A DNA stretch of 64,000 nucleotides from Sedimentisphaerales bacterium (GTDB taxonomy: Bacteria > Planctomycetota > Phycisphaerae > Sedimentisphaerales > Anaerobacaceae), in NCBI GenBank assembly GCA_016936075.1, contig JAFGPS010000004.1, positions 1 to 64,000 on the forward strand, given 5' to 3'. The translations under genes were made by a program, and so were the position numbers. Shown piece by piece: positions 44,377-52,281 of this stretch. The notes under the pieces were generated by a model. The model was not told the origin of the DNA. It did not search any database and saw nothing but the letters and a program-made list of their open reading frames with translations. How positions within the stretch are numbered: the first letter of the stretch is position 1; every line of letters starts with the position of its first letter.

Positions 44377-44718
44377 ATGAAATTCGAAAGTCAATTATTA
44401 AAAGGAATCGCGCCTGTGGTTGTATTGGAAATTCTCTCTCGCGGCCAGATGTACGGCTATGAATTGAGCCAGGCTATTGAGCAACGCAGCAATAAAGTCC
44501 TGACACTTGGCAAAGGAACGCTCTATCCATTACTTTATAATCTTGAAGCAAAAAAGTTGATTACAGGAAAGTGGGAAGATAATAAGGCCGCAAGAAAAAG
44601 AAGATATTACTCCATAACCGATACAGGCATGAATGAATTAGCAAAACAAAAAGAACAGTTAAAAGAATTAACATCTGGATTGAATCTTCTTTTCGGCGGA
44701 GCATTTTCACCCGCTTAA
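44377..44718 (+). CDS. PadR-family transcriptional regulator
   Basis: From the ATG at 44377 (ribosome binding site CAGGAGAATT) the protein is 113 residues. It shows the PadR winged-helix signature: L-E-I-L-S-R-G-Q-M-Y-G-Y-E-L and G-T-L-Y-P-L-L-Y-N-L-E-A-K, with a Y-Y-S-I-T-D-T-G wing. PadR proteins control membrane or stress genes in many bacteria. The neighbour downstream encodes a HAAS-domain membrane protein, a recurrent PadR partner. An ATG 30 bases upstream is not preferred. Confidence 0.92.
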   Translation: MKFESQLLKGIAPVVVLEILSRGQMYGYELSQAIEQRSNKVLTLGKGTLYPLLYNLEAKKLITGKWEDNKAARKRRYYSITDTGMNELAKQKEQLKELTSGLNLLFGGAFSPA

Positions 44719-44728
44719 AAAAATATGT

Positions 44729-44755
44729 CATTCTGAGGCGGAGCCGAAGAATCTG
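44729..44755. repeat. Dispersed CATTCTGAGGCGGAGCC element
   Basis: The words TCATTCTGAGGCGG and CCGAAGAATCTGG form an imperfect palindrome between padR and the next gene. I recall similar TCATTCTGAG/AGAATCT elements in many bacterial genomes. Confidence 0.5.
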
Positions 44756-44796
44756 GCTTGCGAAAATAATTTATAATTCGTTGAAGAGAGGTTATT

Positions 44797-46431
44797 ATGG
44801 CAAAGGGAAATGATAAAAACGCAAATCAACTACCTGATAGCGCGATGCAATTTATAAAACATGTTATCAAAAAAGTACGCTATCGCAAAATGGTCAGAGC
44901 AGATGTGCAAGCTGAATTGCTCACTCATTTTGAAGACGAATTACAAGATTGTAATACAGAACAAGAGCGGCTTGAAAAAGCAAATCATTTAATTGAAGAG
45001 TTCGGTGACATAAAACTTTTAGCAACTCTGATACGACGCGCAAAAAAACGCTGTCGCCCTCTATGGAAAAAAGTATTGATAAGAGCAACCCAGGGCGTTG
45101 GGATTATTTTTCTATATATATTTATCTGTACCTTGCCTCTTATGATTGGTAAGCCTACAATTAAAGTTGATTATTTACAATATTTAAATGAAAATGAAAA
45201 AGCTGGTAGAGAAGATTCCGAGAACGCAAGAGTTTATTATGAAAAGGCGGCTGAATTACTCGTTCCAATGCCAGATTGGCTCATACCAAACAATTTTGAT
45301 TGGCCTTCTGATTTTAACGAAGTTGAATTGAAGAAATTATCTGATTGGCTTGAAAAGAATAAAGAACCTCTTGAGATTCTAAGAGAAGCCGCTAATAAGT
45401 ACAGTTTTTGGAGTCACTATCAAAAAAGTACAGATAAGGGGATTTTAGCGGAAACAATTCAGCCGAGTATTACTGAACCTCTGCCTGATTACAGGCATCT
45501 TGCATTTGCTATGAGTGATAATATCAGATATGAAGCCTGGCAAGGAGACGTTAATCAGGCTATGGAAGATTGCTTTACCATTATGAAGATGGGATATAAC
45601 ATCGGAGGTCAGGGCTTTCTTGTCGAGCAGTTAGTTGGTATTGCTCTGGAAGCAGTCGGATTTGGTGAGTGCTTCAGATTGCTTGATAAAGTTGATATAC
45701 CGGCGGAAGTTTTACAAAGTACTCAGGAAAAGCTCAATAAACTTTATGCAGAGCGAAAGCCTGTTTGTTCACTCGAATCAGAAAAAATTTATTGGGACGA
45801 TCTTATTCAAAACTCTTTTACCGATGATGGTAATGGTGACGGCAGGCCTGTTAACTGGCGTGGTTTTGCTTATACTGTCGAATCGGATTGGACTGTATTA
45901 AAATTGCTGACCTTTGATTATCCGAGCAGAAAAGAAATCACGGAAGCAGTAGAGCGGCATTTCGATATGTCTGCCGAATTAATGGCTGAATCTCCATTGA
46001 AACTGCATGAAGAAGGAATTGATCCTAATAACTGGATAACTGATTTTAATGAAGCTCCTATAATGCTCGAAATAAACGATTCGGCATATTGCAGGGTGCA
46101 TTCAATAGGTTGGAGACTGAAAACTGACCGGCATGCATTATTAACCGTTCTGGCTTTATTCAGGTATTTCACAGTAGAAGGAAACTTCCCTAAAGAGTTA
46201 AACGAGCTTGTTCAAGGTGGTTATATTAAAGAATTGCCTTTGGATTCGTACAGTAATAAGCCTCTGGTATATATTCCGGATAACGAAGGAGATTTCATGC
46301 TTTATAGCGTAGGCTCGAATTTCACTGATGACGGCGGGACGATAGGAACAAATTCGCAAGGCAAAAGACGAGTAAAGTATGAAGATAACGGCGATTGGAT
46401 TTACTGGCCGCTGATTGAACTGGAAAAATAA
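44797..46431 (+). CDS. HAAS-domain membrane protein with pseudopilin-like tail
   Basis: The 544-residue protein starts with a helical HAAS-like (DUF1700-type) domain (about 25-85: V-R-A-D-V-Q-A-E-L-L-T-H-F-E-D-E-L). It has a membrane helix (about 88-110) and then a large periplasmic helical domain. The end resembles the C-terminus of pseudopilins and planctomycete paralogues (L-P-L-D-S-Y-S-N-K-P-L and Y-S-V-G-S-N-F-T-D-D-G-G). A PadR gene is upstream, as for other HAAS proteins. I do not know a family with all three parts. Cell-surface regulation by PadR is an inference. Confidence 0.7.
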   Translation: MAKGNDKNANQLPDSAMQFIKHVIKKVRYRKMVRADVQAELLTHFEDELQDCNTEQERLEKANHLIEEFGDIKLLATLIRRAKKRCRPLWKKVLIRATQGVGIIFLYIFICTLPLMIGKPTIKVDYLQYLNENEKAGREDSENARVYYEKAAELLVPMPDWLIPNNFDWPSDFNEVELKKLSDWLEKNKEPLEILREAANKYSFWSHYQKSTDKGILAETIQPSITEPLPDYRHLAFAMSDNIRYEAWQGDVNQAMEDCFTIMKMGYNIGGQGFLVEQLVGIALEAVGFGECFRLLDKVDIPAEVLQSTQEKLNKLYAERKPVCSLESEKIYWDDLIQNSFTDDGNGDGRPVNWRGFAYTVESDWTVLKLLTFDYPSRKEITEAVERHFDMSAELMAESPLKLHEEGIDPNNWITDFNEAPIMLEINDSAYCRVHSIGWRLKTDRHALLTVLALFRYFTVEGNFPKELNELVQGGYIKELPLDSYSNKPLVYIPDNEGDFMLYSVGSNFTDDGGTIGTNSQGKRRVKYEDNGDWIYWPLIELEK

Positions 46432-46433
46432 AG

Positions 46434-46458
46434 AATCGGGGAGACAAGATTTGAACTT
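46434..46458. repeat. Inverted copy of the tRNA-Pro 3' end
   Basis: This 25-base segment is the exact reverse complement of 46683-46707, the T-arm and acceptor end of tRNA-Pro plus two flanking bases. It starts three bases after the stop codon of the HAAS gene. It could be a recombination relic or part of a fold-back in the tRNA precursor. Confidence 0.85.
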
Positions 46459-46466
46459 TAGATTGG

Positions 46467-46550
46467 GTGGCAGCCTCATACTGTTTTTTTCAGGATGGGG
46501 ATGGTAATTATAAAACTCATTCATCCCCAATCTCCGATTGAGGCTGCCAC
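46467..46550. repeat. Fold-back with 12-bp perfect stem
   Basis: GTGGCAGCCTCA (46467-46478) is inverted as TGAGGCTGCCAC (46539-46550), enclosing about 60 bases. It is nested between the tRNA-Pro 3' copy and tRNA-Pro. It could act as a terminator or processing structure. Confidence 0.6.
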
Positions 46551-46630
46551 TCTCGTTACTCCATTTTTTTATTTTTTTACTTAATAGTTTGCAATTTGTG
46601 GGATGATTTGGTATATTTAGCCGCTTGAGC

Positions 46631-46705
46631 CGGGGAGTAGCTCAGCTTGGCTAGAGCGCTGCGTTCGGGACGCAGAGGTCGCAAGTTCAAATCTTGTCTC
46701 CCCGA
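46631..46705 (+). tRNA. tRNA-Pro (anticodon CGG)
   Basis: CGGGGAG pairs with CTCCCCG. The D-arm reads TAGCTCAGCTTGGCTAGAGC, the anticodon loop TTCGGGA and the T-arm AAGTTCAAATCTT. CCA is not encoded. Confidence 0.95.
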
Positions 46706-46782
46706 TTTTTCTCTATCAGATTCTTAATTCCCAAAAAATGTACATGACACCCTCACTTTTTCGCAAATATATCATTTCCAGG

Positions 46783-47670
46783 TCAGAGCAGACCAGTGCT
46801 GAAGTATCTTTCTGCTCTGTCCGGAAGTACAGTGGCTATAATCCAATCGGGATGTTCAGCGGCTATTTGTCTTGCCGCCCAAATGTTTGCACCTGATGAC
46901 GTTCCGCACAGAAGAGAGTTACTCACTGCTAACTCACGTGTTGTATTAATCGCATCATCATCTGTCACTTCAAGTATTTTATCTATCAAAGATACATCGA
47001 GAATGTCAGGTATAAATCCGTCACCAATTCCCTGAATCTGATGCAGGCCCGGCTCGTGGCCGAGAAGTGCGGACACATTTTTCGGTTCGACTGCTACTAT
47101 CGTGACATCGGGATTATTTTTCTTAAGAAACGAGCCTACACCTTGTATAGTTCCGCCGCTTCCAATACCTGAGACAAAGGCGTCTACTTTATTACCCGTC
47201 TGCCTCCAGAGTTCCGGTGCCGTATATTCATAATGAGCCAATGCGTTATTAGGATTTTTGAATTGCTGCGGCATAAATCCCTTGTATTGCTCAACCAGTT
47301 CCTCTGCTTTTGCAACCGCACCGGCTATGCTTTCGTTATCAGGAGTAAGAATCAGATTACCGCCAAGGACCTTGATTATATTTTTTCTTTCTTCGCTCAT
47401 CCCTTCGGGCATTACAATAAAAACTTCATATCCTTTAGCGACACCAACGAGAGTTATTCCTATGCCGGTATTGCCCGATGTCGGCTCAACTATTTTCATT
47501 CCGGGCTTGAGAATTCCGTTCCGTTCAGCCGCGTCTATCATCGCAAGGGCTACGCGGTCCTTTATACTGCCGCCGGGATTGAGAAATTCAGCCTTGGCCA
47601 CAATATTTTCGTTTCTGAGTTTAATTAAAGGAGTATTTCCTATCAGATCAATAACGTCAAATGCTTTCAT
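46783..47670 (-). CDS. cysK: Cysteine synthase (O-acetylserine sulfhydrylase)
   Basis: This is a PLP enzyme that makes cysteine from O-acetylserine and sulfide. The 295-residue protein has the PLP Lys in G-G-S-I-K-D-R, the phosphate-binding T-S-G-N-T-G-I-G and the substrate loop S-G-I-G-S-G-G-T. Length is near the usual 300-310. It follows a ProC-like gene on the same strand with a 200-base gap containing a terminator-like hairpin, so it may have its own promoter. Confidence 0.93.
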   Translation of the reverse strand: MKAFDVIDLIGNTPLIKLRNENIVAKAEFLNPGGSIKDRVALAMIDAAERNGILKPGMKIVEPTSGNTGIGITLVGVAKGYEVFIVMPEGMSEERKNIIKVLGGNLILTPDNESIAGAVAKAEELVEQYKGFMPQQFKNPNNALAHYEYTAPELWRQTGNKVDAFVSGIGSGGTIQGVGSFLKKNNPDVTIVAVEPKNVSALLGHEPGLHQIQGIGDGFIPDILDVSLIDKILEVTDDDAINTTRELAVSNSLLCGTSSGANIWAARQIAAEHPDWIIATVLPDRAERYFSTGLL

Positions 47671-47695
47671 AGTTTTCTACTTTCCTGATTGATCA

Positions 47696-47731
47696 TAAAA
47701 AATTTCACGGCGAGCCGAAAAAATCACCGTG
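47696..47731 (-). terminator. Terminator or attenuator between the ProC-like gene and cysK
   Basis: On the minus strand CACGGTGA pairs with TCGCCGTG over a ten-base loop and is followed by AAATTTTTT. It could end the upstream gene or attenuate cysK. Confidence 0.55.
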
Positions 47732-47870
47732 CACTCAGTTCTGATTAGTGTTATGTAAACAGCTAAACAACGCCTAAAAACGCTTACGACCGGCCCGAAA
47801 ACCCGAAAATAAATCGTAAAACAAAACTATATATTTTGCTAATAGGATATGCAAGAGAAAAAATGTATCA

Positions 47871-48677
47871 TTAATCGGTGGCAGTTCCTGATTTCTCGCT
47901 ATTTTCAAAATTGCTTATGAATCGTTTTAATAGATTCTCTGCTGCAATTTTATAAGCTTGATGTGTGCCTTTTGCCTTAAGTTCCTTTACGGCCTGTTCA
48001 TTCATTCCGTTTGGCGTTGCTGCGTGTTTTGCGAGTTCGTTAAAATCTATTTTGTTTTCCTGCTTCGGCGATGATATTAAAGAATGATACATGTCCACGA
48101 TATATTTATCTGCAATCGTTTTGTTAACACCATTTGATATAGTCCAGTCGCTTAATTCCTGGAGTAAATCATAAAATGATGAGATGAATCCAGTCAAAGT
48201 CCATAAAATATGGAGTTGGTTTTCATCTTCCACCAAAAGCGGCTGGCCGATATAACTGAATATTTCAGCAATTCTTTTGTTTGAATTCAGTATTGGAATC
48301 GGGCAATCATGATTGACAACAGTAGGTAAGGGGATAGCACGGCATATCAGGCTTGCCGGCTTCACAACTTCAGACAAATTGGAAATTGTCAAAAATGGAA
48401 TAAAGGATATTACAGTATGAGCTTCTTTGAATTTTAGATTATTCAGGATTTCTTTTGAGCTTTTTGGCGGAACCGCAATAAAAATAATCTCAGAATTATC
48501 TAAAACAGATTGATTACTTTCCAACCGATTGACATTAGAAAATGTCCTCGCTAAATAATTGGAGTTGTTTTCATTTCTTGGTGACAGATTAATCGTTGTA
48601 TCTTGTATATCGGAAGTGCATAGTCCCTTTACAATCGCAGATGCAATCCTGCCTATCCCAATAAAACCTAATTTCAT
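47871..48677 (-). CDS. Pyrroline-5-carboxylate reductase-like oxidoreductase
   Basis: The 268-residue protein starts with G-F-I-G-I-G-R-I-A, a Rossmann NADP-binding motif, and is related to ProC. Later it has I-I-F-I-A-V-P-P-K-S and I-S-F-I-P-F, matching the ProC cofactor domain. The C-terminal helical domain lacks the exact ProC signature, with only L-A-K-H-A-A-T-P-N-G-M-N-E-Q-A as a partial match to the A-x-x-T-x-x-G/P-G-G-T-T region. It may be a relative with another substrate. Confidence 0.75.
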   Translation of the reverse strand: MKLGFIGIGRIASAIVKGLCTSDIQDTTINLSPRNENNSNYLARTFSNVNRLESNQSVLDNSEIIFIAVPPKSSKEILNNLKFKEAHTVISFIPFLTISNLSEVVKPASLICRAIPLPTVVNHDCPIPILNSNKRIAEIFSYIGQPLLVEDENQLHILWTLTGFISSFYDLLQELSDWTISNGVNKTIADKYIVDMYHSLISSPKQENKIDFNELAKHAATPNGMNEQAVKELKAKGTHQAYKIAAENLLKRFISNFENSEKSGTATD

Positions 48678-48763
48678 GATTATAGTATCCTATAAAAGTA
48701 TTAACAACTTCTTGAAAATCCAATTAATTGGTAGCTCTCCATAGTTTTTCATTGTTATATTTA

Positions 48764-49468
48764 CTAACTACTTTGGTGTAAATTACCGATAAGTGAGGCC
48801 AATTCAAATACCTTAGAATCAAATCTCAACTTCCAAATATAAATCGTGAGTGTCCCTGGTTCATCTATATGTTTTTCAGTATCTATTTCATTGCTCTGTG
48901 TTTCTATAACATAATCCTGTGTGACAAGCCCACAATTATGCAACTTGAGACACCAGTTACCAACAAACTCTCCGAGGTTTACTGGCCCAGTGCTAATTGG
49001 AGATGGCCAATTACTATCGCTTTTTTCTCGATGAATCTCAATCTCATCATTATTAAAGTTGTTTTTGTTGAAGTAAGTATACATTTTTATAAACTCTGAA
49101 TCACTAAGCGATTCCGCAGCCATGAAAATTCGTTCTTCTTCCTCTGTTGCATTTCGATTTTCAGCAATAAGACGCGCCGTTAATAGTGCAATAATCCTCG
49201 GTCCCAAAGAAACAGACGCAGAAAGGCAAACACGTCGGTATGATTCAAACAAGACTTCGCTTTTATGCTCATCTTCGAGCAATTCGGTAAGTACATGCTC
49301 AATAGAATCAAACGAACCATATTTTTTGTCGATCTCTGTGACCTGTGCAGCGAATTGCTTGAAAAACGTTTCAGCTCTTCTTCGTGACCAGCGTTCAATA
49401 ACAGTTTTACTAAAACGATTAAGTAGCCAAGTTACTGCTTTGGTGACAAGAGCTGTTGTTGGTTCCAT
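48764..49468 (-). CDS. Hypothetical helical protein of unknown function
   Basis: From the ATG at 49468 (AGGAAATTTC ribosome binding site) the product is 234 residues. A helical, Arg-rich N-terminal half (A-V-T-W-L-L-N-R-F-S-K-T-V-I-E-R-W-S-R-R-R) is followed by a mixed C-terminal part with W-C-L-K-L-H-N-C-G-L-V-T. A TTG start 18 bases upstream is not preferred. There are no membrane helices. I do not recognise a family. It lies between the ProC-like gene and priA without clear operon partners. Confidence 0.55.
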   Translation of the reverse strand: MEPTTALVTKAVTWLLNRFSKTVIERWSRRRAETFFKQFAAQVTEIDKKYGSFDSIEHVLTELLEDEHKSEVLFESYRRVCLSASVSLGPRIIALLTARLIAENRNATEEEERIFMAAESLSDSEFIKMYTYFNKNNFNNDEIEIHREKSDSNWPSPISTGPVNLGEFVGNWCLKLHNCGLVTQDYVIETQSNEIDTEKHIDEPGTLTIYIWKLRFDSKVFELASLIGNLHQSS

Positions 49469-49589
49469 TAGGAAATTTCCTATCAAAACATATTATTCTA
49501 TAGTTTCCGTATAACATCATAAAAGATATACATGGTGTGTAGTTATGTCAAGTATATAGTCATTTTCTATCTAAATAAATTGTGTTTAT

Positions 49590-49640
49590 TCGTCCGCCGT
49601 GTCTGCGACTCGTTGCGACAGGTGTTCATTTGTGGTTAAA
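49590..49640. repeat. Dispersed repeat words downstream of priA
   Basis: Contains GTTTATTCGTCC and GTTCATTTGTGGTTAAAA words like those at the lnt 5' end, plus a TGCGACTCGTTGCGAC part. Not coding. Confidence 0.45.
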
Positions 49641-49692
49641 ATAGTCGTTTGTTGAAGTGTGGCATGTACTGGAAGCCCATGCTACGTGAAAG

Positions 49693-52053
49693 CTATAATA
49701 AATTTACCGGGTCGATGTCGATTGTTATTTTTACGGCGGGGCGGATTGGCTTTTCTTCTCGCAGGTTTGCGAAGAATCTTTGCATTGTTGCTGGCGCCGG
49801 GGCCTGGACTATTATTTGCATTCTGTGGAAACGTTGTATTCGGTTTATTAACGCGGGCATTGGGCCGCGGATTTTTATGTTTAAGTTTTCCCTGCGAATA
49901 ATTTGGTCAATTGTATTTTTCATTATGTTACAGGCTTTTTCGAGTTTTTCGAAATCTGTGTCACGCAATACAATCGAAGACAATCGCCAGTAGGGCGGCA
50001 GGTTGCATGTTTTGCGGTGTGTCAATTCCTCTTTGATAAAGCCGTCGAAATCTCCTTTAGCCGCGTATTGAATTACCGGCTGGTCGGGCATGAAAGACTG
50101 TACGAAAACCATTCCTTTTTTCTCGGAGCGGCCGGTTCGTCCGGCTACCTGCGAAATGAGCTGGAAAGTTCTTTCGTTCGATCTGAAATCCGGCAGAAAC
50201 AAACACGTATCAGCGCTGATAATCCCGACTAATGTCACGTTGGGGAAATGCAGTCCCTTTGCAAGCATTTGCGTACCGGCTAAAATGTCGATTTTTCCTT
50301 CGCCGAAATCCTTGAGAATATGATAATAATCTTTGCCGCCCATCGAATCGCTATCCATTCTCTTGACACGAGCGTTTGGGAATCTTCCCGCAAGTTCTTC
50401 TTCCAGCCGCTGCGAGCCAAGTCCAATCATAGCGAAATTCTTGCCGCAGACGGGACATTTTTCAGGAACGAGAGTTTGTGCGAGGCAATAGTGACATATC
50501 GCATAACCGGAGTTGATATGTTTGCCCGTTACCGTACTCATATTTTCACTTCGCTGTTTTTGGGATTTATGGAAAGTCAAGGTGACATCGCAATTGCGGC
50601 AGTGCAAAGTATATTTGCATGATGGACAGAAAACAAAATTGCTGTAACCTCGCCTGTTAAGCAGTAAAATTGCCTGTTCTTTTTTTTCTAATACAAGTCT
50701 TAGTTGTTTTGCGAGCGGGTCGCTTATTAAATTCATGCCTTTATGAGTGACTTCCGATTCTCGCAGGTCGATAAGTTTCATCTCAGGCATGGGAAGGTCC
50801 ATGACTCTTTTTGGAAGATGCACGAGATTGAAATGCTTTTTGGTTTGGCAATTGACAAGCGTTTCAAGTGACGGCGTAGCGCTCCCAAGAATACAATGGG
50901 CGTTTGCAAGCTGGACACGCTTTATCGCTACGTCTCGGCCGCTATATCGCGGCACAGTATCCTGTTTGTAGCTCGGCTCATGCTCTTCGTCAACTACAAT
51001 GAGGCCGAGATTATTCAGCGGTGCGAAAACTGCAGAACGTGCGCCGATAACAACGTCCGCGTCACCAGATTTGATTTTTTGCCATTGTACATTTCGCTGA
51101 GCCGCGTTTAAACCAGAGTGCATTACGGCGATTCTCTCGAATCGTTCATTGAAACGCTGAACTGTTTGTGTCGTTAGCGCGATTTCAGGAAGCAAAACGA
51201 TTGCGCTTTTCCCTTTTTCCAGAGCCGCCTGTATTGCCCTGATATATATTTCGGTTTTGCCGCTGTCGGTGACACCGTAAACAAGTGTTATGCCGAACTC
51301 AGCGGAATCGATTTTAGCTTTTATAGAATTCAGTGCGTTTTGCTGGTCACTGTTGAGAATGATTTGGCCGCGAGATTGCTTCGATAAGCTTAGTGGTATA
51401 GCGGGTAGGGATTTTAAAACTGATTTTTGGACTGTTTTTATAATCTGAAGTTCCGCAAGTTTTTTAAGAGGAGCTTTGCCGCTGTTTGCACTTTCCAGCA
51501 AAGAATTTATTTCGATTGCGGAATCATTATCGATCGCCTCTTTTTCCTGTAAGACAGCAACAATCTGTTTTTGTTTTTTTCCTCTTAGTTCATTGATTAT
51601 CGTTTCAAAGTTTTCAGCTTTTGTATTCAGGAAAACGTTATTCTGAGTTTTTACTCCGGCTCCATGTTTAACTGCTGCTGGTACAATCGCCGCCAAAACC
51701 TGGCCGAGCGGGCATACGTAATAAGTGCTTATCCATTTTGCTAATTCCATCAGTTCGGAATCAATCAGAGGCTCTTTTTCAATTATATTTTTAATAGGTT
51801 TGAGTTTGAATCTAAGTTGCTTGCCATATTCAGGTGGTCGAATCTCAACGCAAAAACCTTTCTGGAGTTTATTACCTTTTCCAAGAGGAGCTTCAACTCT
51901 CTGGCCAACCTGAATCGGCCATAATACATCCGGTACAGCGTAGTCAAACTCAGTATCAGCCGCGTTTTCAAAAGCTACGAGGATTATATGATGATATGTT
52001 TTATCCTTTGTTTCTTCTTTTGCAAACAAACTGTCAGTTTTATATAGTTTCAT
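49693..52053 (-). CDS. priA: Primosomal replication restart helicase
   Basis: PriA reloads the replicative helicase at stalled forks. The 786-residue protein has an N-terminal DNA-binding domain and helicase motifs V-T-D-S-G-K-T-E (Walker A) and V-V-D-E-E-H-E-P-S-Y-K-Q. A zinc module with C-P-S-C and C-R-N-C then C-H-Y-C and C-P-V-C follows, and a helicase C-terminal lobe ends in G-R-A/T-G-R-S-E-K. Length is slightly above the usual 730. The start codon overlaps the stop of a 42-codon frame (TAATG). Confidence 0.95.
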   Translation of the reverse strand: MKLYKTDSLFAKEETKDKTYHHIILVAFENAADTEFDYAVPDVLWPIQVGQRVEAPLGKGNKLQKGFCVEIRPPEYGKQLRFKLKPIKNIIEKEPLIDSELMELAKWISTYYVCPLGQVLAAIVPAAVKHGAGVKTQNNVFLNTKAENFETIINELRGKKQKQIVAVLQEKEAIDNDSAIEINSLLESANSGKAPLKKLAELQIIKTVQKSVLKSLPAIPLSLSKQSRGQIILNSDQQNALNSIKAKIDSAEFGITLVYGVTDSGKTEIYIRAIQAALEKGKSAIVLLPEIALTTQTVQRFNERFERIAVMHSGLNAAQRNVQWQKIKSGDADVVIGARSAVFAPLNNLGLIVVDEEHEPSYKQDTVPRYSGRDVAIKRVQLANAHCILGSATPSLETLVNCQTKKHFNLVHLPKRVMDLPMPEMKLIDLRESEVTHKGMNLISDPLAKQLRLVLEKKEQAILLLNRRGYSNFVFCPSCKYTLHCRNCDVTLTFHKSQKQRSENMSTVTGKHINSGYAICHYCLAQTLVPEKCPVCGKNFAMIGLGSQRLEEELAGRFPNARVKRMDSDSMGGKDYYHILKDFGEGKIDILAGTQMLAKGLHFPNVTLVGIISADTCLFLPDFRSNERTFQLISQVAGRTGRSEKKGMVFVQSFMPDQPVIQYAAKGDFDGFIKEELTHRKTCNLPPYWRLSSIVLRDTDFEKLEKACNIMKNTIDQIIRRENLNIKIRGPMPALINRIQRFHRMQIIVQAPAPATMQRFFANLREEKPIRPAVKITIDIDPVNLL

Positions 52054-52181
52054 TAGTTTGTATTTTTATACAGGCCAGCTTCTCTTCGCATTTCTGATTT
52101 ATCATCAATAAATGTATCTTTGATTCCATCGAGTTCGAGTTTTTTCGGTAGTCCCTTTATATAATCGAGATGCGGGCACAT
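52053..52181 (-). CDS. Tiny protein translationally coupled to priA
   Basis: A 42-codon ATG frame begins MCPHLDYIKG and ends L-Y-K-N-T-N, its stop overlapping the priA start (TAATG). The sequence continues upstream in the same frame with plausible residues (E-W-K-L-T-C-K-S-H-I-S-S) until a stop, but the best ribosome binding site (GGTGGAG) serves an ATG in another frame. This suggests either a short gene or a longer one with a frameshift. It is supported only by the frame and coupling. Confidence 0.4.
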   Translation of the reverse strand: MCPHLDYIKGLPKKLELDGIKDTFIDDKSEMRREAGLYKNTN

Positions 52182-52281
52182 GGATGAAATATGACTTTTG
52201 CATGTTAATTTCCATTCGATAGCTCCACCAAATTAATTCTGGCGGACTTCATTTCATTCCGTATGATAATACACTTAGCTT

